Assembly (NCBI GenBank): GCA_021741205.1
Contig: JAIOYI010000011.1
Coordinates: 28,736 to 92,735 of the forward strand
Origin: Emcibacter sp.
GTDB lineage: Bacteria > Pseudomonadota > Alphaproteobacteria > Sphingomonadales > Emcibacteraceae
Reading direction: 5' to 3'
Length of the DNA stretch: 64,000 nucleotides
Part shown: in pieces, positions 1 to 9,452 of the stretch
Layout of the letters: each line of letters opens with the position of its first letter
How positions within the stretch are numbered: the first letter of the stretch is position 1
Notes under the pieces: generated by a model
Told to the model about the DNA's origin: nothing
The model's input: only the letters and a program-made list of their open reading frames with translations
Databases searched by the model: none
Program-made: the position numbers and the translations under genes

Positions 1-33
1 AATAAAATTTTTAAGAAATTTAAGGACAAAATT

Positions 34-327
34 ATGTCACGCGTATGTGAACTTAGTGGTAAATCGGTAATAAGCGGTAATAATGTGAGCCATGCTCTTA
101 ACAGAACCCGTCGTGTTTTCCGCCCTAATTTGATTAAAACAAAATTGTTGAGCGATGTGCTTGGTCAGTCTGTATCTATGAGAATCTCTGCCAACGCATT
201 ACGTTCTGTTGAGCATAATGGCGGTCTGGATAATTTTCTTGTCAAGGCTCGTGACGTTAATTTGTCATTGAAGGCGCGCCGTTTGAAGAAACTTGTGGAA
301 AAGAAATTGGCGAATATTGCCGCCTAG
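34..327 (+). CDS. rpmB: 50S ribosomal protein L28
   Basis: Structural protein of the large ribosomal subunit. The 97-residue product starts [10 protein letters not shown] and carries the L28 core ([15 protein letters not shown], then a basic C-terminal helix rich in Arg and Lys). The length fits alphaproteobacterial L28, which has a longer C-terminus than the E. coli protein. The ATG is preceded by TAAGGA about 9 bases upstream. It converges on the esterase-like gene, with only three bases between the two stop codons. A strong hairpin terminator lies just beyond the stop, inside the neighbour's coding sequence. Recognition is firm. Confidence 0.97.
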   Translation: MSRVCELSGKSVISGNNVSHALNRTRRVFRPNLIKTKLLSDVLGQSVSMRISANALRSVEHNGGLDNFLVKARDVNLSLKARRLKKLVEKKLANIAA

Positions 328-330
328 TTC

Positions 331-1461
331 TTATTTTTTCTGATTTTCATCACTCGCTAAAATTCTTTTGAAGCCGTTGACGGGATCAACGGCTTTTTCT
401 GTGTTATCAATAAGTTTGAACATCATTAATAAATTCCGTTGTAATTTGCTAAAATTATTATCGGACATAATATAGATTATTGTATCACCAACAGAATTTT
501 GCCGAACGGCCAAGGCTTCCATATTATCAACATTAAAGGGATAGGCGAGTTCTGCGATCACTTCACCTTTGATTTTTTGTCCTGAGATAATGGATATCCC
601 AGAAATCCGGCGCAAGCGTGCGGCCATACCCCTTGCAAGAGAGAAGTGCCTTTCTAGGACGAGTATGTCACCATTTGACATGGTTGCCATATCTGTGGGC
701 TTGTATGAGGGGTCAATTTCATAACTTATTGCCTCCATTTTTCCCCGACCAATGATCCAACCTTGAGCAATGGATGTGTCGCCGTCCTTTATAATATTTT
801 CCGAAAAGGCAAGTATTCGTCCATCTGTTAGTGTCGTCAGAGCTTCTATTCCTGTATTTTTGGGAAGATTGACAAAGCTTTCGGGCAAGGTCGGCGCAAA
901 TGTTATTTTCTGGGCATTGGCAGAAAAAAGTGACTTATAGTCATTTGAGGTGCGTGCCTGAAAATAGCGCAGTGCATGCGGCTTTTCAAAGGAAATAACA
1001 TAGCCGTCACTGTCTACGGCTGTTATGGCCTCGGCATCGTCGACGATATCTTTATCCTCATCTTTGGTGATGATGTTTTTTATGGGTGCCATCTGGGTGT
1101 TCGTGATATTAACCAATCGATTATTATCGTTATAAATTATGTCGGCGAGAAACCATTGATTGCTATCTGAGATGGCAAGTATTTCATGACCATCTGGGCT
1201 TATCACGATACTTGAAATGCCGCCAAATATCTTTTCTGAACTGGTTATTTGTACCCCACCCATATAGAGAAGCTTGCCCACACTATTAATGTTACTATCT
1301 TTATAATGAAGTGGAATGGTCATCGTTTTAAGGATAACCGAAAAATCAGCCTTTTTTTGATCTTGAGGTAAAGAGTCAGCACGGGCAAGGGATATAGCGC
1401 AATAGACAGCGACGGCTATAAAACCATAAAAATTTATCAATTTTTGTCTTCTGGATTCCAT
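331..1461 (-). CDS. Exported esterase-like activity of phytase family protein
   Basis: The 376-residue protein has an N-terminal hydrophobic segment (about residues 11-28, ending ARA) that reads as a signal peptide, so it is probably periplasmic. The body resembles the 'esterase-like activity of phytase' beta-propeller family (PF13449): repeated strand patterns such as GISSIVISPDGHEILAISD, GIEALTTLTDGRILAFSE and NMEALAVRQNS. The substrate is unknown. A gene of this family beside cobT and rpmB is a recurring alphaproteobacterial arrangement, which supports the call. Its 3' end contains the rpmB terminator. The start is the first ATG after an AAGAGAAAC stretch. The family call is fairly sure; the biochemical role is not. 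Confidence 0.75.
   Translation of the reverse strand: MESRRQKLINFYGFIAVAVYCAISLARADSLPQDQKKADFSVILKTMTIPLHYKDSNINSVGKLLYMGGVQITSSEKIFGGISSIVISPDGHEILAISDSNQWFLADIIYNDNNRLVNITNTQMAPIKNIITKDEDKDIVDDAEAITAVDSDGYVISFEKPHALRYFQARTSNDYKSLFSANAQKITFAPTLPESFVNLPKNTGIEALTTLTDGRILAFSENIIKDGDTSIAQGWIIGRGKMEAISYEIDPSYKPTDMATMSNGDILVLERHFSLARGMAARLRRISGISIISGQKIKGEVIAELAYPFNVDNMEALAVRQNSVGDTIIYIMSDNNFSKLQRNLLMMFKLIDNTEKAVDPVNGFKRILASDENQKK
373..398 (+). terminator. Rho-independent terminator of rpmB
   Basis: A perfect 8-bp stem, GCCGTTGA / TCAACGGC, with a 5-base loop is followed directly by TTTTT. It lies 46 bases after the rpmB stop codon. It is wholly inside the last codons of the convergent esterase-like gene, where it encodes the stretch AVDPVNG on the other strand. 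Confidence 0.85.
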
Positions 1462-1605
1462 GTTTCTCTTTAATTTCCGTTATATTATAAAGTCTGCTCA
1501 GAATATTCCGATGAGGATTATTCATAAGATTATGTTAAGATTATGGTGAGATAATATAGGCTTCTTATTCAACAAGTTACAGAAAAATAATGACAAGAAG
1601 AAAAA

Positions 1606-2220
1606 ATGTTAGCAGAAAATATGGATAGCCCAAAAACCGTAAAGGGTGGATATTCTATGAAAAATGGTCATCAACAGCAAAAATATATTGTGATACAGGC
1701 GGCTTTGCGCCTATTTCACGAGAATGGCTATGATAAGGTTAAGATATCCGATATTGCGCGTGCAGCAAGTGTGACAAGCGGTGAAGTGGAAGAATATTTT
1801 CCCTCCAAACAAGAGATATGCCATAAAGTCATCGATTCCCATCTCGAGAATCAGGCAAAATTATTTGAAGACATTAACCAGAACAGTAATCCGAGACAGC
1901 GGCTAAGCCTTTATCTTGATACAATTGTGGATGATACCGAGAGTTTGATTAGGCGTGGCTGCCCGTTGACCAATTTATATTTCGACGTCAGACGGCAGGA
2001 AGAACAACTCTCTGGTCATGTTGTTAAGCTTTTGCAGCAGCGACTGAACTGGATTTCTGAACAATTCGTGTTAATTATGAAGGTAAAAGAGGTTCCAGAC
2101 TTGGCTGAACGGCTCGCCAGTGCCATTCACGGCATTTGTATTTTGGCGCAGGTAACGGGCGATGAAAATTTGATCAGACATCAGGTAAATCAACTTAAGT
2201 CGTGGATTAGGTCCATGTAA
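1606..2220 (+). CDS. TetR/AcrR family transcriptional regulator
   Basis: A DNA-binding repressor-type protein. The N-terminal HTH covers roughly residues 25-70 (IVIQAALRLFHENGYDKVKISDIARAASVTSGEVEEYFPSKQEI), the standard TetR arrangement with the YFPSK signature. The C-terminal ligand domain contains a CPLTNL stretch like that of YxaF/LmrA-type regulators. Two starts are possible: ATG at 1606 after AAGAAG, or ATG at 1657 after AGGGTGGA, giving 187 residues that begin nearer the HTH. It sits in the opposite orientation between the esterase-like gene and cobT, so it looks inserted into an otherwise conserved block. The ligand and targets cannot be inferred. Confidence 0.85.
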   Translation: MLAENMDSPKTVKGGYSMKNGHQQQKYIVIQAALRLFHENGYDKVKISDIARAASVTSGEVEEYFPSKQEICHKVIDSHLENQAKLFEDINQNSNPRQRLSLYLDTIVDDTESLIRRGCPLTNLYFDVRRQEEQLSGHVVKLLQQRLNWISEQFVLIMKVKEVPDLAERLASAIHGICILAQVTGDENLIRHQVNQLKSWIRSM

Positions 2221-2231
2221 AATAGGCCAAC

Positions 2232-4100
2232 TTAATTTAGGCGCCTTTTTCGGGACTTTTCATCAAAAAGATCGGTTAACTGATCTGTAATAGCGCCACC
2301 CAATTGTTCGGCGTCCATAATGGTTATGGCATTTTGATAATAGCGGGTCACATCGTGTCCAATACCAATGGCAAGCAATTCCACGGGCGACCTTTTTTCT
2401 ATCCAATGAATGACGGCACGGAGATGATCCTCCAGATAATTTGCACTATTGGCGGATAGGGTGCTGTCATCCACGGGGGCGCCGTCGGAGATCACCATTA
2501 AAATACGCCGTTCTTCGGTTCTGTTTATCAGTCTGCTATGGGCCCAAAGCAAGGATTCGCCGTCAATATTTTCTTTCAAAAGGCCTTCTTTAAGCATAAG
2601 GCCTAAATTATTTCGGGTGCGCCGCCATGGGCTGTCGGCTGTTTTATAGATAATATGACGTAGATCATTCAGGCGACCAGGTTTTTGAGGCTTCGTATTA
2701 TCCAACCATTTCTGGCGACTTTTTCCGCCCTTCCATGCTTTTGTGGTAAAACCTAATATTTCCACCTTAACGCCGCAGCGTTCCAATGTTCGGGCAAGAA
2801 TATCAGCACTCATGGCGGCAATGGTAATGGGGCGACCCCTCATTGATCCTGAATTATCAATGAGCAGCGTGACCACCGTATCCTTAAAATTTGTTTCGTT
2901 TTCCACCTTAAAGGACAGAGCATGAAGCGGGTTTGTCACCACTCGGGTAAGTCTGCTCGTGTCCAGCATCCCTTCTTCCAAATCAAAATCCCATGATCTC
3001 ATTTGCTGAGCCATGAGCATTCGTTGCAGTCTGTTGGCGAGCTTAGAGATGATCCCATGCAGGCCGCTTAATTGTTGATCAAGGGTACGTCGTAAAGAGG
3101 ATAGTTCAGAACTATCACAAAGCTCTTCGGCTTGAATAATCTCGTCATATTCTGTGGTATATATGGCGTAATTCGCTCCCATAGCCTGTGTTGTGCTAAG
3201 ATCGTTAGGCAAAAACATGGCCTGTTTTTTGGTGGCGGCCTCTTCGGCCATCATATCATTGATCATATCTTCGTTAAGTTCGGCACCCATTTCACTATTG
3301 TCTGATGCATCGTCATCGCTGCCCGAATCTTGATCGCTGCTGTCGTCTGTGCCGCTCTCCTCGCTGTCATTTTCTTCGCTTTCTTCCTCTTCGCCTAAAT
3401 CCTGTTCCTCTGGATTATCGCTTGTATCTTTGCCCTTCTTCTTATCATCGGGGCTGAAATCATCGGCAAGATCAAGATCAGCAATAATTTTCCGGCTGAG
3501 TAAGCTAAAGGCCTCCTGATTCTCCATAATGTTGAGTAAGGCATCCAAATGACGAGCCGCTTTAGATTCTATTTTAGTGCGATATTGATTGACAACATCA
3601 TTGGTTACTTCTGGGGGATGACAATGGGTCAGTCTTTCCCGCACCAAAAGTCTTAGAATATCATCAAGGGGTGGAGGGCTACTTTCCTTGGTATCCTGAG
3701 GTAGCATCAGTCGATTTTTATCATAATGGGCATCCAGAGCCGCCTGAAGATTTTGGGCGACACCGGGCATTTTATTGGCACCAATGGCCTCGACACGGGC
3801 TTGCTCCAACGCCTCATAGACGCTGTGAGCCACGGGATCTTTTGGGGCATATTTCTGATGCAGTTTATCATTATGATAACGCAGCCGCAAAGCATAAGCA
3901 TCGGCCGCCCCACGGACTTTAGCAACCTCATGAGCGGACAGATCAACAGGGACAATGGGTAATCGGTTTGAGGTTCCAGAAATATCCACATTTTCCGCCC
4001 CAAAGCTCATTTCAAGCTCTTTGACCTTTGCTATGGCCCGCACGGTGGAGGATAGGGCATGCTTAAATTGGTCGAGTTTATGATGGGCTTTTTTGTGCAT
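2232..4100 (-). CDS. cobT: Aerobic cobaltochelatase subunit CobT
   Basis: Subunit of the CobNST complex, which inserts cobalt into hydrogenobyrinate a,c-diamide in the aerobic cobalamin pathway. The 622-residue product has the family layout: a helical N-terminal region, a very acidic Asp/Glu/Ser-rich linker at about residues 215-280, and a C-terminal von Willebrand A domain with a MIDAS motif (DNSGSMRG near residue 415; a further SDGAP motif downstream). It follows cobS with 15 bases between them, so the two are cotranscribed. No cobN lies in the window. The same gene pair is found in many alphaproteobacteria, some of which obtain B12 in other ways, so pathway completeness cannot be judged here. 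Confidence 0.95.
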   Translation of the reverse strand: MHKKAHHKLDQFKHALSSTVRAIAKVKELEMSFGAENVDISGTSNRLPIVPVDLSAHEVAKVRGAADAYALRLRYHNDKLHQKYAPKDPVAHSVYEALEQARVEAIGANKMPGVAQNLQAALDAHYDKNRLMLPQDTKESSPPPLDDILRLLVRERLTHCHPPEVTNDVVNQYRTKIESKAARHLDALLNIMENQEAFSLLSRKIIADLDLADDFSPDDKKKGKDTSDNPEEQDLGEEEESEENDSEESGTDDSSDQDSGSDDDASDNSEMGAELNEDMINDMMAEEAATKKQAMFLPNDLSTTQAMGANYAIYTTEYDEIIQAEELCDSSELSSLRRTLDQQLSGLHGIISKLANRLQRMLMAQQMRSWDFDLEEGMLDTSRLTRVVTNPLHALSFKVENETNFKDTVVTLLIDNSGSMRGRPITIAAMSADILARTLERCGVKVEILGFTTKAWKGGKSRQKWLDNTKPQKPGRLNDLRHIIYKTADSPWRRTRNNLGLMLKEGLLKENIDGESLLWAHSRLINRTEERRILMVISDGAPVDDSTLSANSANYLEDHLRAVIHWIEKRSPVELLAIGIGHDVTRYYQNAITIMDAEQLGGAITDQLTDLFDEKSRKRRLN

Positions 4101-4115
4101 GTTATTATCTGGATA

Positions 4116-5114
4116 TTATTCTGGTAAAATAATGGGTGTTACCGCAGATTCAGGCAGTTCCTTGCCGAAACAGCGTTGATAATATTCGGCAACGACGGGC
4201 CGTTCCAATTCATCGCATTTGTTGAGGAATGTTAAGCGAAAGGCAAAGGCCACATCCTTAAATATTTCGGTATTCTCAGCCCAAGTGAGCACCGTACGAG
4301 GTGACATAACCGTTGAAATGTCGCCGTTGATAAATCCGCTTCGGCTTAAATCTGCTACTTGCACCATTTGTTTGATCATTTTTTGACCTGCCTTATCCTG
4401 AAGAGTTGGCATCTTGGCAAGCACGATATTTTCTTCAATATGATGAGGCAGATAATTCAGGGTTGTAACGATATTCCAACGATCCATCTGTCCCTGATTG
4501 ATTTGCTGGGTGCCGTGATAAAGCCCCGTTGTATCACCAAGACCAATTGTGTTGGTTGTGGAAAAGAGCCTAAAGGAAGGGTGAGGACGAATGACCTTAT
4601 TTTGATCCAAAAGAGTCATTTTTCCTGCAACTTCGAGTACCCGCTGAATGACGAACATCACATCGGGGCGTCCCGCATCATATTCATCGAAAACTAGGGC
4701 CGTTGGGGTTTGCAAAGCCCAAGGCAGGATACCTTCCTGAAATTCAGTGACTTGTACGCCGTCTTTAAGTACGATGGCATCTTTGCCCACAAGGTCAATG
4801 CGGCTGATATGGCTGTCTAAATTTACCCGAACACATGGCCAGTTAAGACGAGAGGCCACCTGTTCGATATGGGTTGATTTTCCTGTACCGTGATAGCCCT
4901 GTACCATCACACGGCGGTTAAAGGCAAAACCCGCTAATAGGGCAAGGGTTGTGTCATGGTCAAAGATGTAATTATCATCGCTTTCAGGGACATGATCGTC
5001 TGTTTCTGAAAATCCAAGCACTTCCATATCGCTGTCGATGCCAAATACTTGACGTACATTAATTTTAATATCGGGAATGCCATTTTGGCCAACTGTAGAG
5101 GCTGTTCTCGTCAT
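4116..5114 (-). CDS. cobS: Aerobic cobaltochelatase subunit CobS
   Basis: AAA+ ATPase of the MoxR/CobS type that works with CobT and CobN in cobalt insertion. The 332-residue product shows Walker A GYHGTGKS at residues 73-80, Walker B ALVFDEYD, and an arginine-finger region near [17 protein letters not shown]. It starts [10 protein letters not shown] and heads the cobS-cobT pair. It diverges from bolA with about 100 bases between the starts. In many alphaproteobacteria a J-domain protein gene lies between bolA and cobS; none is present here. Confidence 0.95.
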   Translation of the reverse strand: MTRTASTVGQNGIPDIKINVRQVFGIDSDMEVLGFSETDDHVPESDDNYIFDHDTTLALLAGFAFNRRVMVQGYHGTGKSTHIEQVASRLNWPCVRVNLDSHISRIDLVGKDAIVLKDGVQVTEFQEGILPWALQTPTALVFDEYDAGRPDVMFVIQRVLEVAGKMTLLDQNKVIRPHPSFRLFSTTNTIGLGDTTGLYHGTQQINQGQMDRWNIVTTLNYLPHHIEENIVLAKMPTLQDKAGQKMIKQMVQVADLSRSGFINGDISTVMSPRTVLTWAENTEIFKDVAFAFRLTFLNKCDELERPVVAEYYQRCFGKELPESAVTPIILPE

Positions 5115-5211
5115 AAGTCTATCCGTTGTCTAATTATCTCTTCCATTATGTCGTTCATTGTGGCAGTTTCGTCAAGTCTAAAGAGTGAATTATATCTATG
5201 AAAGTATATTT

Positions 5212-5478
5212 ATGACCGTCGCACAAACAATAGAAGAAAAACTTAAAAAAGCCCTCACAGTGTCTAAAATTGAGGTGATTGATGAATCCTATAAACATGC
5301 GGGACATGCGGGGGCGAGAGAGGGGGGCGAAAGCCATTTTAAGCTTTTTATCATCGCCTCCGATTTTCAGGGTAAAAACAGAGTCATGCGTCAAAGAGAA
5401 ATTTACCGCATATTAAAGGATGAAATGGCGGGGCCTATTCATGCCCTCTCTATTGATGCAAGATCACCAGAAGAGTAA
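5212..5478 (+). CDS. bolA: BolA family protein
   Basis: A small stress-linked protein that acts with monothiol glutaredoxins in iron-sulfur and redox control. The 88-residue product begins MTVAQTIEEKLKKAL and contains the BolA core VIDESYKHAGHAG...ESHFKLFI plus the C-terminal IYRILKDEM..IHALSIDA helix-strand. I chose the ATG at 5212 rather than an in-frame GTG at 5185 because family members begin at this residue. It is divergent from cobS, matching alphaproteobacterial synteny, and lies six bases before the downstream hydrolase gene, which suggests cotranscription. Confidence 0.92.
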   Translation: MTVAQTIEEKLKKALTVSKIEVIDESYKHAGHAGAREGGESHFKLFIIASDFQGKNRVMRQREIYRILKDEMAGPIHALSIDARSPEE

Positions 5479-5483
5479 GATAA

Positions 5484-6125
5484 ATGCTAAAAGTTAAAAT
5501 TATTCCCGTAACCCCCTTTCAACAAAATTGCAGCCTGCTGTGGTGCGATGAAACCATGAAAGGCGCCGTCATTGATGCGGGCGGTGATGTGGATATCATC
5601 ATGGACGAGATCAAGAAACAGGGGGTTGATGTGGAGAAAATTCTGATCACCCATGGGCATCTGGATCATGCGGGCGGCGCGGCGGAATTGTCGGAACGCC
5701 TTGGTGTTCCCATTATCGGGCCAGAAAAACAGGATAAATTCTGGATTGATCAGATTCCCGCCAATTGTCAGAGCTACGGTTTGCCTGAGGGGCGGTCATT
5801 CACCCCCGATCAATGGCTTGAAGGAGGTGATAAGGTGACTATCGGCAACATCACGCTCGATGTTTATTTTTGCCCGGGTCATACGCCGGGCCATGTGATC
5901 TTCCATAACAAAGAAGCGGGCTATGCCTTTGTGGGGGATGTGTTGTTTCAAGGCTCTATTGGCAGGACGGATTTTCCAAGGGGGGATTATGATACCTTGA
6001 TCCGCTCTATTCGCACACAGCTTTGGCCCTTGGGTGATGAGACCAAATTTATCTCAGGCCACGGTGCCATCTCCACCTTCGGGCAAGAACGCAAGACCAA
6101 TCCCTTTGTGGGGGATAATGTTTGA
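5484..6125 (+). CDS. MBL-fold metallohydrolase, glyoxalase II-like (YcbL type)
   Basis: A 213-residue metallo-beta-lactamase-fold hydrolase. It carries the zinc motif THGHLDHAGG at about residues 55-64, a second His in CPGHTPGHV, an Asp in FVGDVLF and a terminal His in ISGHGAIS. That pattern and length match YcbL-type glyoxalase II relatives, which cleave S-D-lactoylglutathione or other thioesters. It starts five bases after the bolA stop. It ends three bases before the convergent AEC transporter. The exact substrate is not fixed by sequence. Confidence 0.88.
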   Translation: MLKVKIIPVTPFQQNCSLLWCDETMKGAVIDAGGDVDIIMDEIKKQGVDVEKILITHGHLDHAGGAAELSERLGVPIIGPEKQDKFWIDQIPANCQSYGLPEGRSFTPDQWLEGGDKVTIGNITLDVYFCPGHTPGHVIFHNKEAGYAFVGDVLFQGSIGRTDFPRGDYDTLIRSIRTQLWPLGDETKFISGHGAISTFGQERKTNPFVGDNV

Positions 6126-6128
6126 CAC

Positions 6129-7004
6129 TCACATCAAATAAGTCAGTAACATGGGCACGGTTACTATGGACATGAGGGTGGTGATGAAGACCATGCTCGC
6201 CACGTCATTGGGGCTGCGGTTATATTGGCTCGCAAGCAGATAGCTAAAAATAGCGACGGGCATAGAGCATTGCATGATGAGGACGTTGCGTTCCTCCCCT
6301 GTAAAGCCAAAAGCCAAACTTATGGTAAAGCCTATGGATATGCCCATAACCAATTTGAAGGCGGATATGACCACCATCTTGCTCGTGTTTTCAAGCTTTA
6401 GCCGTGCCAGTGATGCTCCAAGAGTGAGCAGCATTAAGGGAATTGTAGCGCCGCCCATAAGTTTGGTGGTGTTGATGAGCCATTTTGGGGCCTCTACATC
6501 ACCGAGAATAAAGAATAATGCACCCGCCAGACCATATAACATCGTGACACGGGTGAGGCTACTGGCCGTTAAATTTCCATGTGATATAAAAAGCCCTGCG
6601 GTGAATTGAAATATAGCACTTAGGGCGAAATAGGCAATGGCCAGTGACATGCCCCGTTCGCCAAAGGCAAATAGACATAATGGAATCCCCATATTGCCAG
6701 AGTTAGTGGAATATAGGGCAATGACATAGGCTCTTAACGGCAGTTTGAATATGAGTGCAAATAGGGTGCTTACACTCATCAAGGACAAAATAGATATAAA
6801 AGAGGCCACAATGAAATCCGTGGCTTCAAACAAGCCATCTCCCAAATTGATAATACCCGAAAATACAAGGCAGGGGGCGCCGATATTCATATTAACGCGC
6901 GTTACAAAGTCCGACGGAAAGTCATAGCCCTTTTTAATCCAAATATAACCGATGAAGGCAATAACGAAGACGGGGGCAATGACGTTAAAGAGTTCAGCAA
7001 TCAT
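6129..7004 (-). CDS. AEC family transporter (auxin efflux carrier fold)
   Basis: An inner-membrane permease of 291 residues with about ten hydrophobic segments split into two five-helix halves. The conserved NSGNMGIPL motif in the first half and the SMPVAIFSYLLASQY region in the second half are typical of the AEC/MleP group. These carry dicarboxylates, malonate or other small organic acids. The amidase gene just upstream on the same strand (9 bases between) may be cotranscribed, which would suggest export or uptake of an amide hydrolysis product. That link is inference. Confidence 0.85.
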   Translation of the reverse strand: MIAELFNVIAPVFVIAFIGYIWIKKGYDFPSDFVTRVNMNIGAPCLVFSGIINLGDGLFEATDFIVASFISILSLMSVSTLFALIFKLPLRAYVIALYSTNSGNMGIPLCLFAFGERGMSLAIAYFALSAIFQFTAGLFISHGNLTASSLTRVTMLYGLAGALFFILGDVEAPKWLINTTKLMGGATIPLMLLTLGASLARLKLENTSKMVVISAFKLVMGISIGFTISLAFGFTGEERNVLIMQCSMPVAIFSYLLASQYNRSPNDVASMVFITTLMSIVTVPMLLTYLM

Positions 7005-7013
7005 ACATTACTT

Positions 7014-8648
7014 TCATGGGTTTAGGGCTTTTTCTATCGAGGCGATGTCTTCGGCATTCTTCAAATATTGTGGGGATACACGTTTTTTAGATATTTGTTC
7101 ATAGGCATAAGCATAGGAAAGAATATTCGCGTCCTGGTTCTGACTGCCAATGAAGGAAATATTGACCGGTAAATGATGGATTGTTCCCATAGGCACGGAG
7201 GCGTGCGGATATCCTGCTATAGCCGCCATTGAACCCGCCCCAGGAAATTCTGGCCAAACGTCTCCATTGATGGGGTCCACGCGCGGTACAATGGGACCAG
7301 AAGGGGCTATAAGGAGGTCAACATTATAATACTTAAGAAGAAAGTCTATGCCATTTTCTCTATTGGCCTTCTGAACGGCCTTAAGGGTAGCAATATATTC
7401 GGGGGTGTCCAGTGATTTCATAGCATCTGAAGCAATGAAAATGCTTTGATCAAACAGCGTGAGTTCAACATCCGAGTGGGCATTATTAAAGTCTATTAAT
7501 TCTTTGAGTGATCGAACAGGAACATCATTTGGCAAGGAAGACAGATAGCGATTCATACCGTCCTTGAATTCATATTTTAAGAGGTCATAGGATTGGTTGT
7601 CGACGTCCTTGCTGCTAGAGGGGCTTTCATTGATGTCAATAAGAATGGCGCCAGCAGTTTCAATATCCTTTAACGCCTCTTCAAAGAGATTTTTGATGTT
7701 GTTATTTTGGCCTTCTGCAAAATGTAGAACACCAACACGGACGCCTTTTAAGGCCGTATCTTTCAGAAGTTCCGTGTAATCAATTTGACTGTCACGGGTC
7801 ATGGCATTCATCATCATGGCCGCCCCTTTGACGGTTTTTGTTAAGGGGCCTGCAGTATCCTGTGAAACGGAAATCGGAATAATATAATCCTGTGAAATAA
7901 GTCCCACGGTAGGTTTAAACCCGACAATACTGCTTGCATTCGCAGGACAAATGATAGAGCCGTTGGTTTCTGTGCCAACCGTGGCCGCGGCAAGGGATGC
8001 AGCCGTTGCCACAGCGGAACCTGAGCTGGAACCACAGGGATTTCTATCCAACATATGGGCATTTCTGACCTGCCCACCAAGAGAAGACCATCCACTCATG
8101 GAAGATTCAGATCGAAAATTCGCCCATTGGCTTAAATTGGTTTTGCCAAGGATAATGGCGCCCTGTTGACGCAAATCAGCCACCAGAGGGCTATCCCGAC
8201 CTGTTATGTTATCCTTCAAAGCCGAAGAACCAGCAGTAGTTGCGATGGGATCTTTTGCTTCAATATTATCCTTTAACAGGATAGGAATGCCATGCATCGG
8301 CCCCTTTATATTTCCAATGCGTCTTAGTCTGTCAGATTCTTGCGCATCTGAAATTGCATTAGGGTTTAGGCTTAAGACGGCCTGTAATTTTGGGCCGTTT
8401 TTATCAATTTCGGCAATGCGGGCTAAATAAAGTCTGACCAATGCCTCTGATGTAATATTTTGGTGCGCCAAGGCGTCGGATATTTCGGGTAATGATTTTG
8501 CGATGATGCCTTCCGCCTGATAGCTATTTTGATCTTTTTCACCTAGGGTATTCGCATTTTTCTGGGTTTCGTCGGGAGAACAACCCGTTATAACAAAAGC
8601 TATAATAAGAATTAACTGAATAGGTAATATAGAAGTGTATTTTTTCAT
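7014..8648 (-). CDS. Amidase, predicted lipoprotein
   Basis: An amidase-signature-family hydrolase of 544 residues. The N-terminus is a lipoprotein signal (hydrophobic run then lipobox VITGC), so it is probably anchored in the cell envelope. The catalytic Ser-cisSer-Lys triad is visible: Lys in ILLKDNIEA, and the two serines in the Gly/Ser-rich loop NPCGSSSGSAVATAA followed by GTETNGSI. Secreted members of this group hydrolyse assorted amides; no substrate can be assigned. It lies directly upstream of the AEC transporter on the same strand. Confidence 0.9.
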   Translation of the reverse strand: MKKYTSILPIQLILIIAFVITGCSPDETQKNANTLGEKDQNSYQAEGIIAKSLPEISDALAHQNITSEALVRLYLARIAEIDKNGPKLQAVLSLNPNAISDAQESDRLRRIGNIKGPMHGIPILLKDNIEAKDPIATTAGSSALKDNITGRDSPLVADLRQQGAIILGKTNLSQWANFRSESSMSGWSSLGGQVRNAHMLDRNPCGSSSGSAVATAASLAAATVGTETNGSIICPANASSIVGFKPTVGLISQDYIIPISVSQDTAGPLTKTVKGAAMMMNAMTRDSQIDYTELLKDTALKGVRVGVLHFAEGQNNNIKNLFEEALKDIETAGAILIDINESPSSSKDVDNQSYDLLKYEFKDGMNRYLSSLPNDVPVRSLKELIDFNNAHSDVELTLFDQSIFIASDAMKSLDTPEYIATLKAVQKANRENGIDFLLKYYNVDLLIAPSGPIVPRVDPINGDVWPEFPGAGSMAAIAGYPHASVPMGTIHHLPVNISFIGSQNQDANILSYAYAYEQISKKRVSPQYLKNAEDIASIEKALNP

Positions 8649-8713
8649 TTTGCTCTTTATCCTATTATTTCATGTGGTTATAGCAGGTGTTATAACTTGC
8701 TTATTTAAGGCAA

Positions 8714-9400
8714 TTAAAAGATCATATGGACAAATTTTGCCCAAGTTTCGCTGAAGCCTAAGGTGAAGAAAAGCGTGTAGCGCATCACAAGGAGGGCAAG
8801 CCCTATTTTGGTTGCTTTATGAATAGTGCCGAGCGTTTTTTTGTCATAGACGATGACAGCGGCCAGAAGCCCAAAATGAAATAACATACCAAGAGGCATA
8901 AAGCCTAATGTGATAGCCAAACGCGCGGTTGCGGGATCCATGATTAGAATGCTCGCGAGCAACATAAAATGTTTATGGGTCAGAGCATCTTTCCGATTTA
9001 TATAGGCCAGAGAAAATCCCGTAATAAAGAGCAATGTATCCATAAAAGGGAGCATGATAAAATGTTCAGGCGAGAAGGGTGTGCCGCCATTGGAACCACG
9101 GTCAAAGGAATCTTTCATGACAAGGATAGATGTTATGACCATGATTGCAGCCAAGAGAAGGCTCGCTTTACCAAGTTTCATATGCAGACTGATATTTTTC
9201 TTTGCAATGAGAGAGGCCTGAAGAATAAAGAGAATATACCAGCCGAGGTAAGATATGCCGTGCGCCATAAGGGCGGGATTCATTGTGCCGCCATGATCAA
9301 ATCGCATTTTGATGAAAGGTATGAAGCCCGCCAAAATAAAGGCGATTAGAACATAGCCCATACGGATGTAAAATTTATGCCCAAATTGTTGATTACCCAC
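8714..9400 (-). CDS. Hypothetical multi-pass membrane protein
   Basis: A 228-residue protein with about six or seven hydrophobic helices (for example GYVLIAFILAGFIPF, LGWYILFILQASLIA, LLLAAIMVITSILV, FIMLPFMDTLLFITGFSLAYI). Scattered histidines occur in or near helices (HGISYLGWY, SLHMKLGKA, HKHFMLLASILI, FHFGLLAAV), which recalls small heme or DUF2306/b561-like membrane proteins. I see no decisive motif and name no family. It is transcribed in the same direction as the amidase but separated from it by 65 bases. Confidence 0.7.
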   Translation of the reverse strand: MGNQQFGHKFYIRMGYVLIAFILAGFIPFIKMRFDHGGTMNPALMAHGISYLGWYILFILQASLIAKKNISLHMKLGKASLLLAAIMVITSILVMKDSFDRGSNGGTPFSPEHFIMLPFMDTLLFITGFSLAYINRKDALTHKHFMLLASILIMDPATARLAITLGFMPLGMLFHFGLLAAVIVYDKKTLGTIHKATKIGLALLVMRYTLFFTLGFSETWAKFVHMIF

Positions 9401-9452
9401 TGTTATATTTCCCTATTTTTTTTTAAATCGTTACGCCTTTATTCTGAAAGAG

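Noticed and set aside
3671..4003. Several open frames opposite or overlapping cobT
   Set aside because: They lie wholly within cobT, have no ribosome sites and no recognisable domains.
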